NCBI GenBank assembly: GCA_000708835.1
Contig: DF236978.1
Coordinates: 62,001-126,000, forward strand
DNA from: Klebsormidium nitens
Lineage: Eukaryota; Streptophyta; Klebsormidiophyceae; Klebsormidiales; Klebsormidiaceae
Direction of reading: 5' to 3'
DNA length: 64,000 nucleotides
Below, one piece after another: positions 50,589-62,500 of the stretch (position 1 is the first letter of the stretch; the number at the start of each line of letters is the position of its first letter). The notes beneath the pieces are model-generated. The model was not told the origin of the DNA and did not search any database. It saw only the letters and a program-made list of their open reading frames with translations. The translations under genes and the position numbers were made by a program.

Positions 50589-53500
50589 TTAGACGTGACG
50601 AGGAGTGAAATGATTAAAACAATGCTCGCAACCATGCGAAAGGCAACACTGTTCGACCTTTGATTGCTCAACACTGGAAAGGCACCTGACTGGAAACCAC
50701 CTCGCTTGGATGTTGAGGGAGAATAAGGCAATGCCGAGAGCAACGCCAACCATTTTCCGGTTCTCAGGATCGCAAGAGCACCACAACTGAGTAAGAAAAC
50801 CCTTAGACGAAGATTGGCTCACGGGCAGCCACCAAGTCATGGTACAAGAGTGGGCTGCAACGTGCGGGAAATGGAGCCAGAGGAGTGCATTCTCACCGTT
50901 TGCACACGGCCGCCTGCAGGCTGGAATTGCCAGTTGCGGACCAGTCCGCGGGGGATCGTTGGGGGCCACCCGGGGGCCGTGAAGGGGCACGGGACTAACA
51001 CCCACTTGCAGATCTCGTCCACGTGTAACTGTCACAGGCAGAGGGAAGAATTGCAATGAGGGCGACACGAAAAAATTCGAGAAGCTCGGTGGGAAAGACA
51101 AGACCCGGTATGGAGAAGTAAAATGAGCGGGAAGCTCGCACAACTGTGGTACATTGTCGAGAACCAGGACACGAGTGCGACTCCATCGAGATGGCAAACT
51201 GAACGAGGAGGCAATCGATCAGATGTGTAAAGCCTGAGAGCTCTTGTCGCAACAACGTCGCAATAACGTCCCAAGACACCCTTTTCGACCAGACCACCCA
51301 CAAGACTTCTATCAGACAGCACCAAAAGTTCAGAAGCATTTGGGATTTGGCACAGCAGTCGAAAACGGAGTATCTGCCTCACCTTGAGGAGTTGCCGCGG
51401 CCCCTGCCACGAACAACCCTTATGAGGGCACTGTGCCGGTGTGAATGGGCACTCCAGCTTGAGGTGCGCACCCATGAGCCCAATCGGTCGCCGCTGGCCG
51501 CACAAATCGCACAGGACTGGGGGGCTCAGGAGCTTGGAGCCGGGCAGTAGTACCGGTTGGGCAGGGGTGGCGAGCGCAGGTCGGGGGAGGCATACCTGCC
51601 ACATCAAAAGGCCGGAGGCTTGAAGGCAGCTTTTACAAAGAAGTCTTTTTCCGAAAGGGGCAGTGACAATTCAGAATCTTCCCGCCGTTTTCTAGGCCTG
51701 AGGTCAGAAAGGCAAGAAGACTCTGCGACGAGGAACGCTTCTTGTGAGAAGTACATAGGGTATGACTTGTAATCAGACTCAGATGAAAATGATGCACTGG
51801 TGAAACACGTGAAGAAGGGGCCAACATGACTTACGAAGCCATTGGAAGAAAGCATCAAATGTCTAAGTGATGTGTGCTGGTTCTTGAGTGATAACCCATG
51901 CACCCACGGAATTTCAAATCATACAACATCCAACTCTCTGAGGTCCTGGGGATTGGGCGTCTGGGACAGCAAAACTCCCCTCTATATAGCCTACTTCAAA
52001 TGGGCTGACGCAATGAATGCTTGTGCTCGCCTCCGAAACAAACAGTGAACCAGGACAACAACCAGCGTGGCAGGATGAGCATAACAATGAAGACAGAAGC
52101 TCAGTCTCCTAGATCAGAGGGTAGATAGTCAGACGCCTTGCAGAGTGAGCCCATGTCCTGGCCATGTTCCTGAAAAGGAAAGGGATCCCTCACCCTTTCA
52201 CAGGGCCCTCGTTCCTCCCTCCCACAGTTGACCTCTTCCGTTTGTTGTGACTGGGCTGGTGTGGGGCTTGCGCTCCGAGAGGGAAGCCTAAAGGTCTCAG
52301 ATGGAGAGGCGTTGATGACTGGTGAGCTGGGATGGCTAAGAGGGATGGCTAGTCTGACTTGAGGAACCTCTTGGCTGCCTAACAGCTGGGAGGGGGCAGT
52401 CCTCCATGGTAAATGCGGAGCCTCAATCATTGCCCTTGGTCGCTGCGAGAGAGAAACGCGTGTCAGCAAAATTGGGAAAGCTTGAAGAATTGCTTTCAGG
52501 CAAAGCAACTAACGTCATGGCCTCGGATTGGACAGAGGCTATCAACAGTATATGCTCCCAACAGCCCCATAATGGGACTGCCCGATTACTCACTGACGTA
52601 TGTCAAGTCACTCTGATCTAGGGACCTTCAAACTTCTTTGAAAGCACACAGTGACACAGTGATGCAGTGATGATGCACCAATGATGCATGCATCATGACC
52701 AGATGTGTCCTTGATTGATGGACTGAAAATGGATGGACACAAAGCTGACGACCTTACAGCGAACCGGCTAGAGAGGCCCAAACACCTCAACCGAAAACGT
52801 ATTATGCGAGAATTGAGCCAACACACCAAGACGTCACGAGTGGAACGGTCAGTGCTTGGCTGCCCAACCTGAAAAGTGCCCATGAAGAACCGGCTCTTCA
52901 GATCACAGACGCGCAGACTGCCCAACAGCTGACCATACCAGTAAAAGGAAAAGAGCAGCAAGGGGCAGTGCCCAAACCGGGCCAAGTGCGCTTGGAACCC
53001 CCACTCCTTCCGTTACATCCCTTTTTTGTCAAAAGACCATGAACGACAGATCTAGAACACAGTGATGAGCTTCACTCCATGGGCGACAATTATGCACATG
53101 CTATTGCGTCATGTGACATTATGCACGTGCTCTCTCATGTCGAGGTAAACAAACACTCCACCAGCATCCTTGATGCGCTAAGGGGCTGTATGGCTGACCT
53201 TTCTTCCACCGCAAGAATGCCAAAGCATCTGCTGGGAAGGAGTGGGAACAGGAACGGGAGCGGTGGATGGTGGTGCAGGAGTGCTGTCCATGGTGGTCGG
53301 CTGGGCTCCGTTAAACAGACGCTGCATCCATAAGAGCTTGCTTTTGCTGGCTGGAAAGAAACTACAGTGCACTTGGATTGATCAGTCTACTCTGAATGCT
53401 GGACAGCTGCGCAGACAATCGGGGCTGAAGCGTGCCTGGGAAGCGGGTTCCAAAAGGGAAGCGGTGAAAGAAGTGGGGCACTATCCAGTGCTCGACTTTA

Positions 53501-54038
53501 GCAGGAAAAGCTGCGCTTAGTTGGCCCGGCATGCCGTGTCCCAGCAAGAAGGGCTGAAGCCAAACAGCTCAGTCCCCAATTTCTCTGATGCGAGCTGCAG
53601 AAGGGCAGATGGAGTGCCAAATAAACCGGGGCCGACACAGCCTGAACAGAGAGTCATCAGAACCAGAGGGAGTGCCCTGAGTGCGTAGCTCACCTGTGCG
53701 AAAGAGTCGCAAGGGAACTGAAGAGTTGGTGCAGTGTCCGAGAAGAGTCGAGAAGGCGCAACTAGGGAGGGCTGATTGCTGGCGGTGGTTCCTTGATCCT
53801 GGTGCCTCTTAGCTTGCTCTACGAGGTGCCGGGGCAACGACAGCTCGTATTGCTGCTGAGCTGGAAACATGGTCCACGCTGCCGACGTCTGTGCTGGTTG
53901 AGCAAAGCTCCGCACAGCTGAATGCGAGGCCGACGCCTGTAGTGCCTCTAAGCTGCCTCCCCGATGCGCGGCAAAGCCAAGCGTGGGAGCTACAATGCAT
54001 CCGCCCTGGCCCGCTTGCCCTTCAAAACAACCGTCCAT
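50589..54038 (-). CDS. TRAF-type zinc-finger protein with Pro/Ser/Gln-rich N-terminal half
   Basis: Six exons (high to low): 54038-53694, 53321-53199, 52442-52194, 51595-51383, 51028-50897, 50786-50589. All are phase 0 with GT-AG borders, giving 419 residues from the ATG at 54038. The first 250 or so residues are low-complexity, rich in Pro, Ser, Gln and Thr (for example PAPPSTAPVPVPTPSQQ). Zinc-finger part: CDLCGQRRPIGLMGAHLKLEC, then CPHKGC, then LHVDEICKWVLVPC across an intron; the C-x4-C...H-x4-C-x6-C spacing is that of TRAF-type fingers. The next finger seems lost, with Trp where Cys is expected (CPFTAPGW). A Cys/His-containing tail (CCLSHGCEHC) ends the model. No RING or MATH domain is seen. 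The role is unknown; such fingers bind proteins. The C-terminal exon choice is uncertain. Confidence 0.62.
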
Positions 54039-54881
54039 TCTTCACTAATATCAGCAGCTGGAGATAATTATTCCGGGTATGGATCGACACCCAAACAGGT
54101 CAGTAGTTCCAATGTCAAGCGACCTGGAAACAGGGACAGCACTCCTCCAAAGGCAAAGGCCGTTCCACGTTCCCGAGGTTGTGCATGGTTTCCACGCCCT
54201 TCGCAGGCGCTGAACCGCACCTGCAACTGGGCGAGTGACACATGCAAGCAGCCCTTTGACATTGTTACTCCCATCATTGGACCTCGCTTTCTCGGAGCTC
54301 AGCGCAGGTCATCTACCGTAGGTACCGTATTATCTCTGTTGCTACTACCTACTACTACCTACCTAGCTTCCGCAGTGCTCGGAGCATTGGAAAGTCAGCG
54401 GCCACTCGAAATCACCTGAGCTGAGCCCCGGAGTCAGCGCTGCAACTTCCATGCAACTCTGAAGGATGCAGTGTGCACACTGCATGCACCACCATAAATG
54501 CCCATCTGGACTCCGGCCTTGTGCAGTGTGCAGTGTGCAGTGTGCACGCCGCACGGCTTTGCCGGTATCTTTGCCGGTGCGCTTCGCGAAGCTTGCGACG
54601 TGCCGAGAATGATGCCGTTCACAGAGGTACGGTCACCGGTAATGTTGTGACAGCCGCACTTTCTGTTCCTAGGTAGGTACCTACCTACCCACCCATTATA
54701 CGACAATGGAAGGGCAATACCTACCTAAAGTACCATGCCTCTAGGTACCTAGGTACGGTAGGTACCGTTGGGACACCGTAGTAGGTACGAACAGCCGTAC
54801 CGGTCTATACCTACTAGAATTGACGGAGACGTGGACGGTGGCTGAGGTAATACCTGCGGACGTACCGAAGTGGACTAGCTA

Positions 54882-55082
54882 ACTTCGATAACTCTCGTGT
54901 GACCTAAGAGCCGTGTGACCTAAGATAGGCACCCGGGGGACGGGTGGGGTTGGTATGGTGGTTAGGGTGGGTTGGGGTGCGGAGCGGGTGATTATTTGGG
55001 TTAGGTGTTTTAGTTTGAAGTGCCCGGGTAAAACTGTATCTTAGGTCACACGCCCGTTAGGTCACACGAGAGTTACCGGTAT
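54882..55082. mobile_element. MITE-like inverted-repeat element with 9-bp target-site duplication
   Basis: Arms 54889-54927 and 55037-55075 (39 bp) are reverse complements except for two or three bases in the middle. Each arm holds two copies of CGTGTGACCTAA. Seven degenerate bases lie outside each arm. The 201-bp unit is flanked by the direct repeat GACTAGCTA at 54873-54881 and 55083-55091. The interior is G-rich and has no coding frame. Nine-base duplications and long terminal repeats suggest a non-autonomous Mutator-like element. Confidence 0.75.
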
Positions 55083-56474
55083 GACTAGCTACGTACTAGC
55101 AACGGTATCTGTACCGTAGATTTGGATATCCGGCGAGTAACGGTAACGGTAGCAAAAATTTCGGGAGGTAGTACGTACGTGCTACGGTATTAGGTACCTG
55201 TAACCTAACGGTAACCCAGTCGGGGGAGCCACATCGGCAATCATCAGAGCTTGTGGTCACGACGACGTCGGATTCGGTTCCCAAGACCTGAAAACGCGGG
55301 GGGCGCCCTGCTCATAATTACAGTGCGAGCGCTGCGGTAACTCCTGGAGTACCGTAGAATTCCGCAATTCTCCGACCGTGTGGCGTGCCAAGTCCCGAGT
55401 CCCGACTGGTTGAGTGGTCTTTGGTGACTCTCCACATAATTCCGTTAAAATACTGCAAATAATGATTTAATTAGCGGGTAAGAGCAACGCCTAACTGAAA
55501 AGTTTAACCGGGAGACAACACAAGCTTTTCAAACATGCCTATCCTAACCTTCTCCCTCGCTAACCCTACCCGTCCCAGTATTGAATACATTCATGGCGCT
55601 TCAGTGATCATGAAATGGATAACTGAAACTGGTTTGCAGGCCTGACCGTAGGACCTCCGAGTCCCGACCTCCCTAGGTATTGGTAGGTCTGCCGTAGATG
55701 TCTGATGGAAGCGTCAAATTGCACGCGCCGCACGGTACCGGTACAAGCAGGCAATTTGTAAAATTCGGTCCTTAAATTCACAGCTAGGGGTATCCTTTTA
55801 CTGACATGCCCGAAGACAAGGCAGAACTGCCATATGCGTGCTAGGTGCGAATGCAGGGCAACTCGAGCGAGTGACAGTGCACACTTCAACGTTCACACTG
55901 TACACGTACAGAGATGTCATACGACGGTTGTCCAACTGTCTCAAGCTCTGAACTGTCATCGTTCATGCGAGTCTGGTGAATCGTGAGTCGTGACGTACTT
56001 CCTAGACCCGTTCTACGGTAAGTACCTAGTACGTTTCCCTGGAGGCCGCCGGCTTTCTCGCTCACTTTCAAGCGGGATCCGGGATCGGTATGGTCGCACC
56101 GTCACGCACGAGCTTTGGATCCTGGTCCCGACTCCCGACTGCCTTGAGGGTTGGCCGATACGGTTTACTACGGTATTACGATTTGGGCTGCCTCCACTAG
56201 CCGGGGGATACGGAGTACCCGGCAGCCGGCTACTTCTCAAGTTTCTCCAAGGAACCGGGAGCTCTTCCGCAGAATGCGTTGAATGAAGTAGCCGCTTCTA
56301 CACCGGGGGCTGCTTCCGCCGATCGCTGTCAGCGTGCCACGTTGACTCAAAGAGTCGCGCAGTCATTCAAGAAAGCAGACTGTCGGTGCTCGCACGCGTC
56401 CGGGTTCAACAACTCTACCATTTTCCTGAAATCTGATTAGTCAATTGCCGATCGGGGCGGCCGAGTAGCCTACT

Positions 56475-56522
56475 TTTCGAGGGATACGTACTTGCCGGGC
56501 TTTTCGAGGGATACTTGCCGGG
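56475..56522. repeat. Imperfect tandem duplication
   Basis: Two copies of a unit containing CTTTTCGAGGGATAC and CTTGCCGGG differ by a 3-base insertion. It belongs to the cluster of GGCTACTTC-type inverted words in the repeat-rich block. Confidence 0.75.
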
Positions 56523-58756
56523 CAAAGTAGCTAGTAGCTCCCGATCATCGCGGACCGCAAAGTAGCCGGGTGGAGTATCCCGCAGTCTGGACGGGCCGGC
56601 TACTTCAAGGCTTGCCCGGGATACTCCGGAGGGGGGTACTCTGAGTGGCCGACGACCCAAGTAGGTAGGTATCCGGCAGTGTGGACTCTGGACTCTGGAG
56701 TCTGGAGGCGGCCTTGGGACTGACAATCATCAATTGCATGATTGTCAGATCGTCGGCCTTCGCGGCGGACCCGGCCGTCACACGGGTCCCGGAAGTTTCT
56801 GAAGGTGTTGTACGGTCTACTGACTCTGATGGGTCGGTATGACTCGGAGGTACCTACTCACTGCTCAGTGCTGCATCACTGATCAGTGCGCAGTGCTCAG
56901 TGCGCAGGTAGGTAGGTACCTAGTACAGTGTACACCGTGCCAGATTCCAAGTTGGCACAGATTTTATCCAGAATGGGCGGGGCCGGTGAGCAGACGTCAC
57001 CGTCGAATGATCACCTAGTAGTAGCCTGTGGGACCTGGGTGCTTTTCGGAATTCCCAACAATCCACTTTCGGTTTTACCAAAATATGCTGGCCACCGGGC
57101 GGCCCGTCGTGCCGGCCCAAATGCCTTGATCGGAATAGGTTTGCCAATTGCGTATCCAGATTCCACCTACATTTGTATATTTAAATACTTGCATACTATA
57201 CGCCCTGTTTTATAGGCCCCTGAACATTTTTCATGTGTTGTGCTTGCTGGAAATACTACTTCTACTTTCGCATTCCTACCGAGGGGTCATGCGGTCTGTG
57301 TCAGGGGTTTTTTATCTATCAGATCGCCCAGGGAAAGGTTTTTGACAACCAAAACAGAAAAGAATACTTCAAAATTGAAACACTTTATACTACGAAAGGC
57401 AAGCTGGAGATGCCGGCCCAAGAGGTCCCGCAACACCCGCCGGATAAGCCGGAGACGCCGCCAATATTGCGCTGGCCCGGTTTGACCATTGCGCGCCGGC
57501 CCATTTACCAAAGAGTGGGCCGGCAGGTGAGTTACTGCACCTTACTGTACTACCTTGGGCTACATTTTGCACATGCGCATCAAGGACCGTCATCTGGTCG
57601 GCACTTGGGCGGGCACCTTGACTACCGTGGCCCGTGGGTACCGTACGGGCAGTCTGTCTTGGAATATCGATGCAGGGCCCAGCCTGAGGCCAGAACCTGC
57701 AATCTAGGTACCTGTATACCGTGATACCGTACGGTACCTACCTATTAAATACCATACCTAAGTTAAATACCAGTAGTACCGGTATACCATAATAGTAGGT
57801 ACTATAGGTACCTACTAGGTGTCAGGTAGAAGACCGTACGGGTTATCACAACGTCAGAATGATCGTTGAAACTAGGGAGGTGCGGAATACAGGTATGACG
57901 GCGTTCACAGCTCAGCACAAGCTGCACAAGCACATTGCATGCAGCACCTCGATCATCCTGTATGTTTAATTGGCTGCAAAAGCCGACGTGGCATCCATGT
58001 AGGACCCGGCCCCGTGTTCAGCCTGAGGTCACCCTAATTCGAAATCTGCCATGTGACATGTCACCATCTACCTAGCTGGCACGTGCATCCAGGTCAACAA
58101 CGCGTCGGCCTCTGCAGCCCCGAGGGCCATTGAATGCGGACAACGCTTCGAAAGTGAACATCATGCATCAACTTCCAAGACTTGCAATACCCACCCACTC
58201 ATTGACTGCATTGTCTTTGTCAGATTCTCATGTGGTCCTTCCTCACGAGTTTGAGACCATCCCCCTCGGTTTCATAGCATTTGATATGTAGCTTTTAAGT
58301 TTTTGTTTTGCGAGCTGCCTTTAATCTCGGGCAACACAAGCTACACAACTCTACATGCGATGAACCTTGAAGGGTGCTGTCCAGGTGAGTCTTCCCTCCA
58401 ACCACCGTAAAAGTTAGAAGTTCCTAGAATGAGGTTCAGAGCAAGCCAGTGCGACCAGGAACTTGCGACCTTCAAAACGTTGCAGCACCATGGTATTAGC
58501 ATCGTGAGCGCTCGTTGAGCAGCGTCTCAGCTGGTTATGCAATTGCGCTTCTTCTGTCATTGCTAGCTCGTGGGGCCGATTGTTGGTGGTGGGGTTTTGT
58601 GAGCACAAGTGGTGCGTGCCTCTGCTCTAAACCTCTTGTCCCATCTTGCTTTGGTGTTGGATTTGGTTTCGGAAAAGTTCTGTTGTTCTGCTAGCTGGGT
58701 GGTGCTTTCTGACTTAAAAGTACACCGTGTTTATGCACACCACTTCCTACATAGGC

Positions 58757-58863
58757 TTTCTGCAAACCCATCCGAGCGACATGAGTAGTTGAGATTATTT
58801 AGCCCACAAGGTTTTCTGCAAACCCATCCGAGAAACACGAGTTGCTGAGATAATCTAGCCCAC
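58757..58863. repeat. Two-copy tandem duplication, 56-bp period
   Basis: Both copies contain TTTCTGCAAACCCATCCGAG and end in TAGCCCAC, with a handful of substitutions between them. It lies about 0.65 kb upstream of the selenium-binding protein start. Confidence 0.85.
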
Positions 58864-59501
58864 CATGAGCGTCTGCAGTGGTGTGGACTTACAGTGTCTG
58901 AACAGGTTTGACTGCTGCCTACAATCATTGGTGCATGACTTATCGCAATTGAGAGCCTCTGATGTATCTATTTCTGCGCAATCACTTACACTGCACAATT
59001 GGGTCTTCTGAACTGGCAAGGGCCCGTACCGAACAAGTGCTTGCTTCAACCAGTCACCTGCTGCATGCTGCAATAATCCTTCCGCAAGACCCGAAGCATT
59101 CTAAGGGTGGTGATCGAATGAACCGACTTCTTCAGAAGCGAAGACAAGGGAGAGACTACCTTTCCGTAATTCCTGAGTTTGCAAACACTCTGCGCCCTCT
59201 CGGTGTTCTCCATTTCTGCGATTGCATAAAACCTACTGCCAACAAGCTTGGCTGTGTTTAAAACGTCGCCCATCTACGTTCAGGAAGAAGAGTGGCTTTT
59301 AAATATCCATAATCAACGGACATTTATCGTTAGTCTCAGCTGCTCGAAGTATGCTCCAACGTGCTCTTTGGTCTTTGCTGGACTGGAGGCTTTGGATTTT
59401 TGAGTCAAGTTTGCTGGCCCCACAAAAGAGATAGCAAGACCGACACTTCATCTTTTCTGCAGCGGAAGGGCAGAAGTGACGGCATCTGTTGCGTCTAAGT
59501 C

Positions 59502-62500
59502 ATGGCTTGCTGTGCGCCTGCGGCCAATGGAAGCCAGCCCAATGGGGCGTCGGAGCAGCATACCGAAGTTGTAGCAAGGGGCCCTGGCTATGCCACGCCC
59601 CTTGACGCGTTCAACAGCGGGGAGGTGGAGAAGCTGCTATATGTTGTAGCGGTGTACACGGGTGAGAGCACAGCTTTCTTGGCTTGGCTCTCCTCAATCA
59701 TGAGCTGAATGATTAGAACTTTGTACTGGAGGGGTTTTGTGAAAATGGTTTTGTGAGAAGAGGGCCAGGATTGCCCAGCTCAATCTTTAGGAGAGGGGGC
59801 AGTTTCATATGCTTCATGGTGTAACCCTGATGTGTGGCTCAGAGGACGTGGCTAGATCTGCGGCTTTCTTTGAAAGGCACGATTGCTGTGCCTGTTCAGG
59901 ACTTTCTGAAATATTCAATCAGCTTTCACAGTGCCCGGTGACGTCAATCCTGGTGATTTTGCATTAGGAAAACCAGTGGTAATCTTGTCTCTGCCTTAGG
60001 TCAGGTCCTTGTCATCAGAATGTGAGTTGCTATAGCATTTTCTCCTGTTCAGCTGTGCTTATGTTGCCACCATAAGTGGAGAAAAATATCCTTCAGTATG
60101 CAGGCCTGCGTCCCTTACCGGTTCGATTGAAATGGCACGACTTGCTCAGAAGCCCACAGAGTCCTCTTGCAGGCACCCTTGTTCAGAAGCCCAGTAGCTG
60201 GTCACGCCTGACCTTGACTCCGTACTTTTCGAACCATCTACAAATCATGGGAAAGTATGGGGTGAGAACGGAGCCACAGTTGAAGTCCTGTAACCCACCT
60301 CACACCCATCGCAAATTCCGCTTTTCCAATCCTGTTGCTCAAAGCTGCGTAACATGGTGTTCCAGACACCGCTGTGAAGACGCCTGACTACCTGGGCAAG
60401 GCTAGAAATGTGAATCACCTTTGTCCGATTGGCAAACATCTGGATCAGAGTCTTCGTAAGAACCCACCAGAAATTCCCCGAACCTCTTCAAACCTATAAC
60501 AATCTAAGCAGACACTGCGCCGCTGAAGTGTATCAAATGTCCCCCTCAGGCACTGCAGTGAAGAAGCCCGACTACCTGGCCACAATTGATGCTCGCCGTC
60601 TATTTAGATTTCAGCTGGGTAAAGCCTTTTGTCAGAACGCATCCAGCAAATGGAACCTTCCCAAAACATTCCAAACTCATAGGAGAATGCGCAGATCCAA
60701 AACAGAACCGGTGTTCTTCCGCAGGCACCGCCATCAAGAAGCCCGACTACCTGGCCACGATCGACGTGGACCCCGCTTCGCCCACGTATTCCCAGATCAT
60801 CCACCGTGCGCCGGTCCCGTTTGTTGGCGACGAGCTGCACCACACCGGCTGGAACGCGTGCAGCTCCTGCCACAACTTGCCCGGCGTTCAACGCAAGTAC
60901 CTCGTCGCGGCGGGCGTGCTGTGAGGAGCCCCCTCTACTTCGTTTGTTACCCCTTGTTCTGCCAAGTCCGCTCCTTGTCGTCCTGTTTTCCTTTTTGCGA
61001 GAAACACCGAGCAGTTTATTGGGGACAAACCAATTGGCGCAGGCGTCCTATGAGGAGCTGTCCTGCTGTTTTCGGTTGATTGTCAATTGGCCTTTGGCCG
61101 TCCGTTCTATGTCTTCGTCTTGCTTTTTTCGAACCGATTCGAGCAGGCAAACAAAGACAGTCCAGTATGTGGGCCGCAGCGCACGTGAAGTGTTGCAGCG
61201 AACGGGCTGTGAGGAGCCATTTCGGATCCGCAGGCTTTTCTGGTTGCACTTTCTTACCCTCACTGAAGCATCGGCTGTTTCCAGATCGTCACTGCACGAC
61301 CGTGTCCTCTTGACGTTCTGGTTTGACCTCGTTCTTGTCACATCTGACTTTTCGCTTGTTTCCCTCCTTAGCCTCCCTTTCTCAGACGCTGTTCCTTAAG
61401 GGCTTCGGGAAACATCTTTCCCTGTTGACTCTTTGAAAGAGTCCATATGTCGTGGTTTGCAAGCAAGAAAATAGGGCTCCGCAGTTATCCCCACTTGGTT
61501 CTGGCACTGATCAGGGCCGCCGCTGCTGAAGCAGTCCTCCCTTGTGCAGGTCTTCGCGCATCTATGCGTTCGACGTGCTAACCGACCCGCGGGCTCCCAC
61601 GGTTGCCAAGGTTTGTCATCTTTCTCCCGTACCTTGCCAGACCCGTCTCCGTATCTGGAGTGCCACATGTTGCCCTCCCTGTACGGATACTGTGAGCGAT
61701 GCTGGTAGATAAGCGCCTCAGGGGTGCCCTGCTGCATGCCCCAGTCGGGCAGAGCTGCAATCGAGCGCTGATCCAACCAACCGGCATTCGGACAAAGCTT
61801 TGAGGCACCCCGAGCGCTGGCGGCCGTTGCCAGCTGGAATTTCCCTTGCCTTTGTTGGGCTCTTATCATTACTACTTTCGTCTGACCCTCGCAGTTTCAC
61901 GTTCTTCATGTCTGCCCACTGCAGCGTTACCCTCTGTCGTTAGCCCTGCCTCTTTCAGAGCGGGAAGCCTCGCCTGACAGCTTTCCGTTGCATCTGCTTA
62001 CGATAGCGTTAACCTTCTCCTTCAGATCGTCGAGCCTGAGGAGATTCAAAGGTTCGGCCTGGCGTTCCCTCACACGTCCCACTGCCTTGCGACCGGCGAC
62101 GTGATGATCTCGTTCATGGGCGACGTCGAGGTCAGCGCGCGCTCGCGTATTCGTTCCGACTTGCGCTAAAGTTTTTGAGTCGTCTTGTAGGCTCTTCGGC
62201 TATTGCTTGTTTAGGGGTCGGTTCGGGTCGCTTCCTTCTGGCTGCTACTTTTGCGTGGATGAAACGGAACAACTGCTCATCTCCTTCATCCCTTCATTAA
62301 CGACCCCGATGTGCGCACGTGCCTGAGTGTACGTTTTGCTTTATGCTCTTCTTAACTTCCTTTCTATTTTCTCTTGAGCATCGAGTCCGTAGAGTCTTCT
62401 TGTAGTTTCTGAGACTAACGTCTACCTGGGAAGTCGGCAAGCTGTTTGGCTTTCGTTTGAATCGCTTTTCAGTCTTGAAGGCACTGGTCGCGAAATCATT

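Larger units (their letters stand above)
54310..57840. repeat. GGTACC/TAGGTA-rich low-complexity block
   Basis: Short words such as TAGGTACCTA, GTACCGTAC and CTACCTACC recur densely at 54310-54365, 54665-54830, 55080-55200, 56850-56935 and 57640-57835. A similar but shorter patch lies at 18.6-18.95 kb. The words are themselves palindromic, so both strands carry them. Confidence 0.8.
54039..59501. other. Repeat-rich intergenic block, about 5.5 kb
   Basis: No gene recognised. It contains many GGTACC/CCTACC words, a short inverted-repeat element with target-site duplications, duplicated segments around 56.2-56.65 kb built on GGCTACTTC/GAAGTAGCC, and a 56-bp tandem duplication near 58.8 kb. The open frame at 57233-57724 (163 codons) matches nothing I recognise. 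Confidence 0.6.

Noticed and set aside
57233-57724. 163-codon + strand open frame in the repeat-rich block
   Set aside because: It runs from AT-rich DNA into the GTACC-rich repeat with no conserved motif; judged a chance frame.
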